A stretch of 64,000 nucleotides of DNA from assembly GCA_034430215.1 (NCBI GenBank), contig DAOUFE010000045.1, forward strand, positions 1 to 64,000, in the 5' to 3' direction. The translations under genes were made by a program, and so were the position numbers. Below the pieces are notes generated by a model. That model did no database searches. It saw only the letters and a list, made by a program, of their open reading frames with translations, and was not told the DNA's origin. Positions 7,798 through 15,920 of this stretch are shown here, one piece after another (within the stretch, counting starts at the first letter, position 1; each line of letters opens with the position of its first letter). The stretch comes from UBA4782 sp034430215. GTDB taxonomy: Bacteria; Chloroflexota; Anaerolineae; Anaerolineales; Anaerolineaceae.

Positions 7798-10487
7798 AGA
7801 CAATTTCTGATCCGTTGAATACCCTTTCCACCCTGGTGATCAGGGATAAGCAATATTCACTTTTTGCTCTGGATAAGATTGCTGGCATGACCTTGCAGCA
7901 AATCGAAAAGCTCCCCTTTGTCATTCGCCTGCTGATGGAAAACATGCTGTTTCACTGCGATGGCAAGAAAGTGAAGAAAGAAGACATTTTTAACCTGGCA
8001 GGCTGGGAACCTGAAGGGCAGGATAGACCGCTTATTAAATTCACCCCTGGCAGGGTGATCATGCAGGATTTTACTGGCATACCTGTGCTGAATGACCTTG
8101 CTGCACTTCGCTCTGCCCTGGCACGGTGTGGGGTTGACCCATCAATCGCTGAACCCCTCATTCCGGTGGATGTTGTGGTAGATCATTCCATCCAGGTAGA
8201 TTTTACGGGTATACCCGATGCCCTTCAGCGTAATCAGGAACTGGAGATGGAACGAAATAAAGAACGTTACCAGTTTTTGAAATGGGCTCAGCAGGCATTT
8301 AAGCAGATAAGGGTGATCCCGCCCGGATCGGGGATCATCCATCAGGTGAACCTCGAAACCCTGGGCAGGGTTGTGATCACTACTCCCTATCAAGATGGAG
8401 AACTTCTGCAAGCAGAGACGCTGGTCGGTACCGATTCGCACACCACTATGATCAATGGATTGGGCGTGATGGGTTGGGGAGTCGGAGGGATCGAAGCATT
8501 GGCAGCCATGTTGGGGCAGCCTCTAGAATTTCCTGCGCCGGACGTTTTAAACCTGGAATTGACTGGAAAGCTGCCGGAAGGGGTGACGCCTACCGACCTG
8601 ACTTTAACGATCGTCCAACTGCTGCGAAAAACGGGGGTAGTCAATTCTTTTATTGAAGTAACCGGCAGCGGTAGTCAACAATTATCTCTGTCTGACCGGG
8701 CAATGATCGCAAACATGACGCCAGAAACCGGCGCCACGATGATCTTCTTCCCTGTAGATGAAATCACACTGGATTATTTACACCTTACTGGTCGTGGAGA
8801 CGACCAGATCGAAAAGGTAGCTGCGTATCTGAAAGCCCAGCATTTGTTTCTTTACTCTGACGCACCTCATCCGGTATACAGCCGTAAATTAACGTTGGAT
8901 TTGGCGACAATTGAACCGTCTCTGGCAGGTCCAAAACGACCGCAGGATCGCATCATCTTGAGCCGGGTAAAAGATAATTTTAAAAATGCTCTTGACAGAA
9001 GCAAAGCTGAAGGTGGATACGGTGTACCCGAACAGGAGCGTTCTGAAAAAGCATCCGTTGAGCTTAATGGAAACAGGATAGAAATTGGGCATGGTGCGCT
9101 TGTCCTGGCAGCAATTACCTCATGCACCAACACCTCCAACCCTTCAGTGTTGGTCGCGGCAGGGCTGCTTGCAAAGAATGCACTGGCGCATGGACTTACG
9201 CCTCATCCCTGGGTGAAAGCAAGTTTATCTCCCGGTTCTCGTGTGGTAACCCGCTATTTACGTGATGCTGGTTTGCTGGAACCTCTCGAAGCATTGGGAT
9301 TTTCTCTGGCGGGGTATGGCTGCATGACCTGCATTGGAAATTCTGGTTCGCTTTCACCCGAGATCAGTGCTGCCATCAAAGAGAAAAAGCTGATCACTGC
9401 TGCGGTTCTATCCGGTAATCGCAACTTCGAAGGGCGGGTGAACAGCCTGATTCAGGCAAATTACCTGGCAAGCCCTCCTATGGTGGTGGCATACGCCCTG
9501 GCAGGCAGGGTTGATATTAACCTGACCCGTGATCCCCTGGGATGGGATTCTTCCCACAACCCCGTATACTTGAAAGATCTGTGGCCTACAAACAAACAGA
9601 TTGAAGAAGTTGTTGAAAGAATTGTCCAACCAGAATTGTTTGCAATGAACAATCAGGAACTCTTTGTTGGTACTCCTGCATGGAAGGAATTAAATGGAAA
9701 TACTGGAATCCTGTTTTCCTGGGACAAAAACTCGACATACCTTCAAGAGCCGCCCTTCTTTGAGATGCCGTCTTCTGTTGGAGATATTGAAAAGGCAAGG
9801 GTTCTGGCTTTCCTGGGTGATTCCATCACCACCGACCACATTTCGCCAGCGGGTTCCATTCCTCCCGCCAGCCCTGCCGGGCAATATCTGCAGGAGCAGG
9901 GTGTTAAGCCGGAAGATTTCAATTCTTATGGCTCACGTCGCGCCAATGACCGGGTGCTTACCCGGGGGACGCTGGCAAATGTCCGTTTGAAAAACAAGCT
10001 GGCTGAAGGTAAAGAAGGCGGCTTTACCACTTTCCTTCCTGAAAATGAGTTCATGACCATCTTTGATGCCGCAGTGAAGTACAGGCATGAAGGAATTCCG
10101 CTGATCATCCTGGCAGGAAAAGAGTACGGCACCGGATCCAGCCGCGATTGGGCTGCTAAAGGGGTGCAGCAGCTTGGTGTCAGAGCGGTTATTGCAGAAT
10201 CGTTTGAACGCATTCACCGTTCCAATCTGGCTGGTATGGGCGTGTTGCCATTGCAATTCCTTCCCGGGCAAAACGCGTCTACCTTACAGCTTACTGGAGA
10301 GGAACTCTTCACTATCCGTGGGGTGAGTACCTTGAAAAAGCCGAGTGAAGTGTTGGAAGTCCAGGTTGAATATCCCACCGGAAAAATTTCAACTTTTTAT
10401 GTGCAAGCCAGGCTGGATTCGGAAAGTGAAATCGCTGTTTTCCATGCTGGCGGTTTACTGCCATTCATGCTGAAATCATTTGGTTGA
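7794..10487 (+). CDS. acnA: Aconitate hydratase, AcnA type
   Basis: It isomerises citrate to isocitrate through a [4Fe-4S] cluster. The 897-residue chain has the usual AcnA/IRP length and order: an N-terminal catalytic part with VGTDSHTTMINGLGVMGWG, cluster Cys in SCTNTSNPSV and in GYGCMTCIGNSG, then a linker and a C-terminal swivel domain containing GDSITTDHISPAG and YGTGSSRDWAAKG. It overlaps icd by 4 nt, so the two are translationally coupled and make citrate-to-2-oxoglutarate conversion one transcription unit. No terminator hairpin follows directly; the next promoter starts about 40 nt later. Confidence 0.96.
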   Translation: MKTISDPLNTLSTLVIRDKQYSLFALDKIAGMTLQQIEKLPFVIRLLMENMLFHCDGKKVKKEDIFNLAGWEPEGQDRPLIKFTPGRVIMQDFTGIPVLNDLAALRSALARCGVDPSIAEPLIPVDVVVDHSIQVDFTGIPDALQRNQELEMERNKERYQFLKWAQQAFKQIRVIPPGSGIIHQVNLETLGRVVITTPYQDGELLQAETLVGTDSHTTMINGLGVMGWGVGGIEALAAMLGQPLEFPAPDVLNLELTGKLPEGVTPTDLTLTIVQLLRKTGVVNSFIEVTGSGSQQLSLSDRAMIANMTPETGATMIFFPVDEITLDYLHLTGRGDDQIEKVAAYLKAQHLFLYSDAPHPVYSRKLTLDLATIEPSLAGPKRPQDRIILSRVKDNFKNALDRSKAEGGYGVPEQERSEKASVELNGNRIEIGHGALVLAAITSCTNTSNPSVLVAAGLLAKNALAHGLTPHPWVKASLSPGSRVVTRYLRDAGLLEPLEALGFSLAGYGCMTCIGNSGSLSPEISAAIKEKKLITAAVLSGNRNFEGRVNSLIQANYLASPPMVVAYALAGRVDINLTRDPLGWDSSHNPVYLKDLWPTNKQIEEVVERIVQPELFAMNNQELFVGTPAWKELNGNTGILFSWDKNSTYLQEPPFFEMPSSVGDIEKARVLAFLGDSITTDHISPAGSIPPASPAGQYLQEQGVKPEDFNSYGSRRANDRVLTRGTLANVRLKNKLAEGKEGGFTTFLPENEFMTIFDAAVKYRHEGIPLIILAGKEYGTGSSRDWAAKGVQQLGVRAVIAESFERIHRSNLAGMGVLPLQFLPGQNASTLQLTGEELFTIRGVSTLKKPSEVLEVQVEYPTGKISTFYVQARLDSESEIAVFHAGGLLPFMLKSFG

Positions 10488-10524
10488 TTTTCAAAAATTT
10501 TCCTAATATCTGACAAATTTTCTA

Positions 10525-10552
10525 TTGACTACTAATATAATTTCTCTATAAT
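10525..10552 (+). promoter_or_regulatory. Promoter of the subtilase leader
   Basis: TTGACT (10525-10530), 16-nt spacer, TATAAT (10547-10552), a near-consensus housekeeping promoter. Transcription is expected to start near 10559 and to include the structured leader that follows. Confidence 0.75.
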
Positions 10553-10558
10553 GAATAT

Positions 10559-10656
10559 ATTGAGCGGAAGCAATGATCCTCAGCCGTAATATGGACGCCT
10601 GTGGTTGAGGGGAGCGAATGGCGTAACCGGCCGTGCATTCTTATGTACGGTTTTTT
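10559..10656 (+). ncRNA. Structured leader with pseudoknot and attenuator-like terminator
   Basis: Between the promoter and the subtilase gene lies a leader of about 100 nt. CCTCAGCC (10578-10585) pairs with GGTTGAGG (10603-10610) to form an 8-bp stem; ACGCC in its loop (10595-10599) can pair with GGCGT (10620-10624), an H-type pseudoknot. It is followed at once by an 8-bp stem with loop TCTT (10631-10650) and six T's (10651-10656). The arrangement of promoter, folded domain, terminator and then gene is that of a riboswitch or attenuator, or of a small RNA with its own terminator. I could not match it to a named riboswitch class. Confidence 0.55.
10631..10656 (+). terminator. Intrinsic terminator in the subtilase leader
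   Basis: CCGTGCAT and ATGTACGG (one G-T pair) close a four-base loop and are followed by TTTTTT. It lies 42 nt before the subtilase ATG, so it should cut expression unless read through. Confidence 0.75.
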
Positions 10657-10698
10657 ATTTTCCCGTACTTGTTCCCAATTTATCAAAGGAGGTTGCGC

Positions 10699-12084
10699 AT
10701 GAAAAGTAATATTTTTCGTATCTTTACCGCCTTATTCATCCTGGTTCTGATCATCCCTCTGGTAGGGGTGAGTTCAGTCCAGGCAGCACCGCGGTACACA
10801 GCTGTTAATGTGGTGTTGAATACTGACATCACACCTGCAATTGTGACTACCCTGGGGAAATATGGCTCTGTCCTCGATCAGGTCGTCGAGATCGATGCCA
10901 TCACCATGAAAGCTCTCACCAACAAATTGGAAGCCATCAAAGCACTCCCGTTTGTGGAGGCCGTATCACCCGACGCTGTTCGTAATGGTTCGCCAGTGGA
11001 TACAGTTGCGGTGACAGACTTTACCGATGGACTCAGCACCTGGGACATGGATGCCATTAATGTCACCGATTTCGGCTGGGATAACCGGCAGGTGGCACAG
11101 GATGGTACAGGGGTGTATGTTGCGGTTCTGGATACTGGTTTGCTGGATTCCTGGCGGCAGTACTTCCCCGAGGAACGCATCGCTGAAGAATATGCCATTG
11201 CATTTGGTGGCGGTGGCGGAGAGAAGGGGAATGTTTCTTCTCAACCCAATAAATGGGAACACGACCAGAATTCGCATGGTACCCATGTCACCAGCACGAT
11301 ATTAGGTTTCAGCTTGAGTGGAACCCCTGTCAATGGTGTAGCTCCCATGGCTACCGTCATTCCTGTGAAAGTGCTCAATCAGAATGGTTCCGGCTGGTCA
11401 TCAGTTGTCGCTCGTGGAATTACCTATGTGGGTGACCTGAAAGCAGGCTCATTGAAAGATTACCCGGTTGTGATCAATATGAGCCTGGGCGGTCCTGACC
11501 TGGACGCGATGGAAAAAGCTGCCATTGATTACGCCATCGAACAGGGAGTGATCATCGTAGCTTCAGCAGGCAATGAGGGCGAAGCAGGCATGGGGTACCC
11601 CGGTGCGTATGAACCTGTCATCTCCGTTGCTGCCAGCGGATGGGTTGGCGAGTGGACTGCTGCAAAATGGTGGTATTCACTGAATGTTCCTGATCCAACC
11701 GATGTCAACCAGTTCTACATCACCGACTTCTCCAGCCGAGAACTTCCTGATCAGGATCTGGATGTAGCCGCTCCTGGTTCCTGGGTGGTTGGTCCTTATC
11801 AGGTAAATAGTGGTCAACTATCCTATTACTACCTGGGTGGTACTTCCATGGCAAGCCCGCATGTAGCTGGCATTGCAGCTCTACTTATGCAGGCACGCCC
11901 GGGTTTGACAGCAGATGATGTCGAGAATATTCTGGAAGGTTCAGCCATATACCTGCCTGCAGGTTGCCGCGATATTGTTGATCCCAACGTTGGCCCAACA
12001 ACTATTTGTTGGGGTGATGATGCTACCGGCGCAGGGCTTACAACGGCTGATGCAGCCATTGCCTACATGTTGTCTTACCCGTAG
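10699..12084 (+). CDS. Secreted S8 subtilisin-like serine protease
   Basis: The 461-residue precursor has a signal peptide (about 1-30, ending near VQA-AP), an I9-type inhibitor propeptide (about 35-95) and a peptidase S8 domain. The catalytic triad is Asp145 (VAVLDTGL), His193 (NSHGTHV) and Ser383 (GGTSMASPH). The start at 10699 is chosen because AAAGGAGG lies 7 nt upstream and a hydrophobic signal follows; an in-frame ATG at 10633 would fall inside the terminator hairpin. It is most likely exported for extracellular protein breakdown. Its expression is probably conditioned by the leader RNA. Two hairpins follow the stop, the second with a T-tract. Confidence 0.93.
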   Translation: MKSNIFRIFTALFILVLIIPLVGVSSVQAAPRYTAVNVVLNTDITPAIVTTLGKYGSVLDQVVEIDAITMKALTNKLEAIKALPFVEAVSPDAVRNGSPVDTVAVTDFTDGLSTWDMDAINVTDFGWDNRQVAQDGTGVYVAVLDTGLLDSWRQYFPEERIAEEYAIAFGGGGGEKGNVSSQPNKWEHDQNSHGTHVTSTILGFSLSGTPVNGVAPMATVIPVKVLNQNGSGWSSVVARGITYVGDLKAGSLKDYPVVINMSLGGPDLDAMEKAAIDYAIEQGVIIVASAGNEGEAGMGYPGAYEPVISVAASGWVGEWTAAKWWYSLNVPDPTDVNQFYITDFSSRELPDQDLDVAAPGSWVVGPYQVNSGQLSYYYLGGTSMASPHVAGIAALLMQARPGLTADDVENILEGSAIYLPAGCRDIVDPNVGPTTICWGDDATGAGLTTADAAIAYMLSYP

Positions 12085-12102
12085 GATTCAGGCAAAAGAA
12101 TC

Positions 12103-12170
12103 GGCTGGTACTGGACCAGCCAACATAGAAACGAAAAAGATGGCGGCTGAAGAAGCTGCCATCTTTTTTC
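12103..12170 (+). terminator. Tandem hairpins and terminator after subtilase
   Basis: A first hairpin GGCTGGT/ACCAGCC (12103-12121) is followed by a 12-bp stem (12137-12148 with 12154-12165) and a T-tract. The second is a standard intrinsic terminator. Confidence 0.8.
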
Positions 12171-12224
12171 ATGCTTTCTGCATGATATACTGGGAAGGAA
12201 CAGGAGACTTTGAGCGGCGTAGAA

Positions 12225-14210
12225 ATGAAGCGTCTTGTTTCCTTCCTCTTTTTGATTAGCATAGGATTTTTTGCTGGCTGTACACCAGGGACGTTTCAAC
12301 CTGCCCAGGGAACAGCTACCAGCATGATTCCTTCCGCGCCCGCTGCCACGCTAACGGTTACCCTCACACCTGTTCCACCAACACCCACACAATTGATCCC
12401 TGGCCGAGAGGGAACCCCTCATTTTCAACCAGAGAACGTCCTTACGGCGGAAAATGTCGATCATATTACCCTGCTGGCAAGCTATGGCAGTGGTTTCATC
12501 AGCCAGATGGTCTGGTCACCGGATAGCAGTGAGATTGCGGCAGCCACCAGCCACGGGATTGCGCTCTTTTCTGCAGTGGATTTTAGATTCAAGGAACTGA
12601 TCCCTTCTATCATCATGTTACGCTGCCTGGCATATAGCCCAGATGGCACTTTACTGGCTGGAGGGGGTGTGGACGGGAAAATCATCCTCTGGCAAACTTC
12701 AGATGCCACAGTGGTGAATACTCTACATGCCAGTGATCAGGCAGTGGTGGCTCTGGCTTTCAATCCCGATAATTCAGCCCTGGCAGCCAGCACATGGGAT
12801 CATACGATCCAGGTCTGGAATACATCGGCATGGCAGAAAACTTATACCTTGCAGGGGCATTTATCCGCTCCCACGATCCTGCAGTTCAGCCAGGATGGCA
12901 ATATTTTGTTTTCTTTTTCACCCCTCGAGCAGGTAAAACGTTGGAATCTGACAAAAGGCAAACAGGAAAAAGAGCTGTATATCGGGAGAGATTCGCTGGG
13001 CAATGCAGCGCTGGCTGGCGCATTCGCAGGAGATACTACCTACTTTGCTGCTGCTCAAAACAACCTGGTGTGTATCAAGGACACGAAAAAAGATACCACC
13101 CTTTTGTTGCTGTCCGATTTTCCTGATCGGGTAACTGCTGTTGCCATGAACACTGATACCAGCCAGATCGCAGTGGTGGCTGGCTCGCGCCTGTCAGTCT
13201 GGAAAATTGAAAATGTCAAAACCAGCCTGGTTATGGAGCAAGAAATTGTACCTGCATCCGATACCATTTCGTTTTCTCCTGATGGCTCACAGCTCTTATT
13301 AGGCAGCCCGGCAATGGAAATTCTCGACCTGGAAACAGGCGAGTTTACCGCCATGCAGGGAACCACTTTCACCCCGGGAATTGTGGTTGATCAAGAAATT
13401 CTTCCCTCGTTGAACTTCTTGAACCGCGGATTTGTCAATGGAACCTCCCAGCAGGTCTTTCTACAAGATGGAAATTTAAACACGATCCCCTATCCAGGTT
13501 CAGCCTGGAATACTTCAGCCACCAGTCTGGATGGGCAATGGCAGGCTGCTGGCTCCATAGATGGGATAGTAACCCTTTGGAAATCAGAGACACCGTCGCA
13601 GCCTGTAAATACCATCCAACTCGACCGAGTGCGCAGCCCTATTACCGCTTTAGCCTTCGATCCCGGGTTGAAATGGCTGGCAGCGGCGAATTCAGCCAGT
13701 AAACTATGGATCATCGAGCTGGCAACAGGCGGGCAAATAGAACTGCCTTCCCCGGGGATGCCAATTGCACAACTGGTCGTATCACCTTCAGGGGATCAAC
13801 TGGCAGCCTCAGGAAGGGGTACCATCCAGGTTTTCCAGCAAGATATTGCACAAGGCTGGATTTTAGGAAAAACCATACAGGGATATGCACCGAAATTTCT
13901 CGATGAGGATGTACTGGTTTACCGGGGATATAACGAAGATGGCAGTCCCATCACCGCGCTGAATCTTTCAACGGATGAAGTCCTTTTCCAGCTTGATGCG
14001 CCTGGTGGAGAATTTGCCCTCTCTCCGGATGAAAGCCTGGTAGCAGTGAGTGGAAAAAGTCTTGCGTTTTACCGGCTGCCGGATGGGAAAAAGCTCGCTG
14101 AAATCCCTGCCAGCATCCCGTATGCGCACGTGTATTTCAGCGAAGATGGTGCGCTGCTCTATACCGTGGAATGGGATGGGGTGGTGGAAGTATGGGGGTT
14201 AAAAGAATGA
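12225..14210 (+). CDS. WD40-like beta-propeller lipoprotein
   Basis: The start is placed at the ATG that gives a classic lipoprotein signal (MKRLVSFLFLISIGFFAGC, Cys19); a TTG five codons upstream is also possible. After a short Thr/Pro-rich linker (about 25-65) come repeated WD40-like blades across the remaining 600 residues, for example YSPDGTLLAGGGVDGKIILW and FNPDNSALAASTWDHTIQVW. It is predicted to be a surface-anchored propeller, for binding rather than catalysis; the partner is unknown. It converges on sigA with a 3-nt gap and no terminator between them. Length is about 661 residues. Confidence 0.88.
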   Translation: MKRLVSFLFLISIGFFAGCTPGTFQPAQGTATSMIPSAPAATLTVTLTPVPPTPTQLIPGREGTPHFQPENVLTAENVDHITLLASYGSGFISQMVWSPDSSEIAAATSHGIALFSAVDFRFKELIPSIIMLRCLAYSPDGTLLAGGGVDGKIILWQTSDATVVNTLHASDQAVVALAFNPDNSALAASTWDHTIQVWNTSAWQKTYTLQGHLSAPTILQFSQDGNILFSFSPLEQVKRWNLTKGKQEKELYIGRDSLGNAALAGAFAGDTTYFAAAQNNLVCIKDTKKDTTLLLLSDFPDRVTAVAMNTDTSQIAVVAGSRLSVWKIENVKTSLVMEQEIVPASDTISFSPDGSQLLLGSPAMEILDLETGEFTAMQGTTFTPGIVVDQEILPSLNFLNRGFVNGTSQQVFLQDGNLNTIPYPGSAWNTSATSLDGQWQAAGSIDGIVTLWKSETPSQPVNTIQLDRVRSPITALAFDPGLKWLAAANSASKLWIIELATGGQIELPSPGMPIAQLVVSPSGDQLAASGRGTIQVFQQDIAQGWILGKTIQGYAPKFLDEDVLVYRGYNEDGSPITALNLSTDEVLFQLDAPGGEFALSPDESLVAVSGKSLAFYRLPDGKKLAEIPASIPYAHVYFSEDGALLYTVEWDGVVEVWGLKE

Positions 14211-14213
14211 TCC

Positions 14214-15866
14214 CTACGACAGATATTCTCTCAAATGCCTGCTTCGGGTGGGATGGCGCAATTTGCGCAGGGCTTTGGCTTCGATCTGCCTGATGCGCTC
14301 GCGCGTTACATTGAAGTACCGGCTCACCTCTTCCAGTGTGTGATCTTTCCCGTCGATCAAGCCAAAGCGCAATTCCAACACCTGGCGCTCGCGTTCAGAG
14401 AGGTTTGCCAGTGCGTTTTGCACCTGCTCGCGCAGCATTTCACGTGCGGCTGCGTCCATCGGTTCGAGAGCGTCATCATCTTCGATGAAATCACCGAGCT
14501 GGCTGCTGTCTTCGTCTCCCACGGGTCGTTCCAATGAAACAGGTTCTTCTGCAGATTGCAGGATGCGCTGTACTTTTTGAATACCCCAGGTCAGGCGACG
14601 CTGTAACTCGGGGTCAAGCTCAAGGTTATCTTTGCGCAATTGCTTGATCGCAGCTTCATCTTCCTCTGAAAGGATACCAGCATTGAGGGTCAGCTCTTCG
14701 AGCGCAGGCTCACGCCCTAATTTTTGCACCAGGTCACGTTGCACACGAAGTAATCGGGTGATCGCTTCAAAAAGATGGACTGGAATGCGGATGGTACGTG
14801 CCTGTTCAGCAATATATCTCGAAATCGATTGTCTGATCCACCAGGTGGCATATGTGCTGAATTTAAACCCACGGGTAGAGTCAAATTTGGTGACTGCCCG
14901 CAACAATCCCAAATTGCCCTCTTGAATCAGGTCGAGGAAGGAAATACCCCGACCCAGATAGCGTTTTGCAATACTGACCACCAGGCGCAGATTGGCACGA
15001 ATGAGGGTTTGATTGGCTTCTGTTGCCCGCCGGCTGATTCCTTCCATTTCCACTTCTAATGTGGCGTCGGTTGGAAGATTCTTTCGGAAATAGGGTAGCT
15101 TGGGCAGATCGCCCTCTTTTGCCAGATAATTATTTAATTTAATGGCAATATCGGTAGGCAGCAGGTAAAACCCTTCAAAGAGGATGAATGCCTGCCGGAC
15201 AGGTTCGTCCCAGATAGCATCCTTTCCCCAACGCCCGTCATTATCCAGGTAATTTCGTAAATACGATACATTTTGAGATTGCCAGTAATACCGTAATTCT
15301 TGAGCTTCAGCCAAAACCAGTTGCAGGTCTGGCGGTGTGCCCTGATGCAACCGCTCCAGGTCTTCCTGTAATCTTGCCCATGCAGTGATGATCTCATTGC
15401 AGACAGCAACGAATACTTCACGGTTATAACCAGGTTGCCCCTGTTCATGCCGGACGGTCTTTCCCAACCGTTTAATGAATTGCTGTGCCTTGATGCGGAT
15501 CGCCAATCGAAATTCGCTGTCGGCATCCAGCAAACCAATCTGACCGATTTCTTTCAGATACAGGCGAACGGGATCTTCAGATAATTCTATGGCAATGGTT
15601 GGATCTTCAAGAATTTCAAGGGGGTCTTCTAGAATGACATCAGGATCTTCATCAGATATTTGAACCTGTTGATCATCTGTATCATCTTTTTCGACATCAG
15701 ACGTTTCTAATGTGGGGAGAAATTCTTCATCCTGATTATTATCAGCATCTTGGATCGAGTCGTCCGTTTCCATACCCGAAGAATTATTTTTAGCGGGTCT
15801 GGAGACATGTTTTTTGGTTTTGATGGGAACTACCTTGGATGGAAGGGAAGTTTTTTGACGTACCAT
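14214..15866 (-). CDS. sigA: Primary sigma factor RpoD/SigA
   Basis: The 550-residue sigma-70 has region 1.2 (DPVRLYLKEIGQIGLL, about 98-113), regions 2.1-2.4 (about 287-352, with ISFLDLIQEGNLGLLRAV and FSTYATWWIRQSI), region 3 and region 4 (LSERERQVLELRFGL, then the helix-turn-helix with RERIRQIEAKALRKLR). The N-terminal 95 residues are Lys-rich, then strongly acidic. About 150 residues between regions 1.2 and 2.1 form a non-conserved insertion as in other primary sigmas. It follows dnaG by 54 nt, the classic dnaG-rpoD pair. Its own extended -10 box sits 7 nt before the ATG. Confidence 0.96.
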   Translation of the reverse strand: MVRQKTSLPSKVVPIKTKKHVSRPAKNNSSGMETDDSIQDADNNQDEEFLPTLETSDVEKDDTDDQQVQISDEDPDVILEDPLEILEDPTIAIELSEDPVRLYLKEIGQIGLLDADSEFRLAIRIKAQQFIKRLGKTVRHEQGQPGYNREVFVAVCNEIITAWARLQEDLERLHQGTPPDLQLVLAEAQELRYYWQSQNVSYLRNYLDNDGRWGKDAIWDEPVRQAFILFEGFYLLPTDIAIKLNNYLAKEGDLPKLPYFRKNLPTDATLEVEMEGISRRATEANQTLIRANLRLVVSIAKRYLGRGISFLDLIQEGNLGLLRAVTKFDSTRGFKFSTYATWWIRQSISRYIAEQARTIRIPVHLFEAITRLLRVQRDLVQKLGREPALEELTLNAGILSEEDEAAIKQLRKDNLELDPELQRRLTWGIQKVQRILQSAEEPVSLERPVGDEDSSQLGDFIEDDDALEPMDAAAREMLREQVQNALANLSERERQVLELRFGLIDGKDHTLEEVSRYFNVTRERIRQIEAKALRKLRHPTRSRHLREYLS

Positions 15867-15873
15867 ATGCTCA

Positions 15874-15882
15874 ACTATACCA
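15874..15882 (-). promoter_or_regulatory. Extended -10 of sigA, leaderless spacing
   Basis: Minus strand TGG-TATAGT with 7 nt to the ATG and no ribosome-binding site between. It predicts an mRNA starting at or next to the A of the ATG, in addition to any read-through from dnaG. Confidence 0.55.
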
Positions 15883-15920
15883 TAATCCTAGAAGCCTGAT
15901 TCTTTATAATCGTTAATCGT

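Noticed and set aside
10559..10656. Leader as a c-di-GMP, fluoride, preQ1 or guanidine riboswitch
   Set aside because: None of their conserved core sequences as I know them is present; only the general layout fits a riboswitch.
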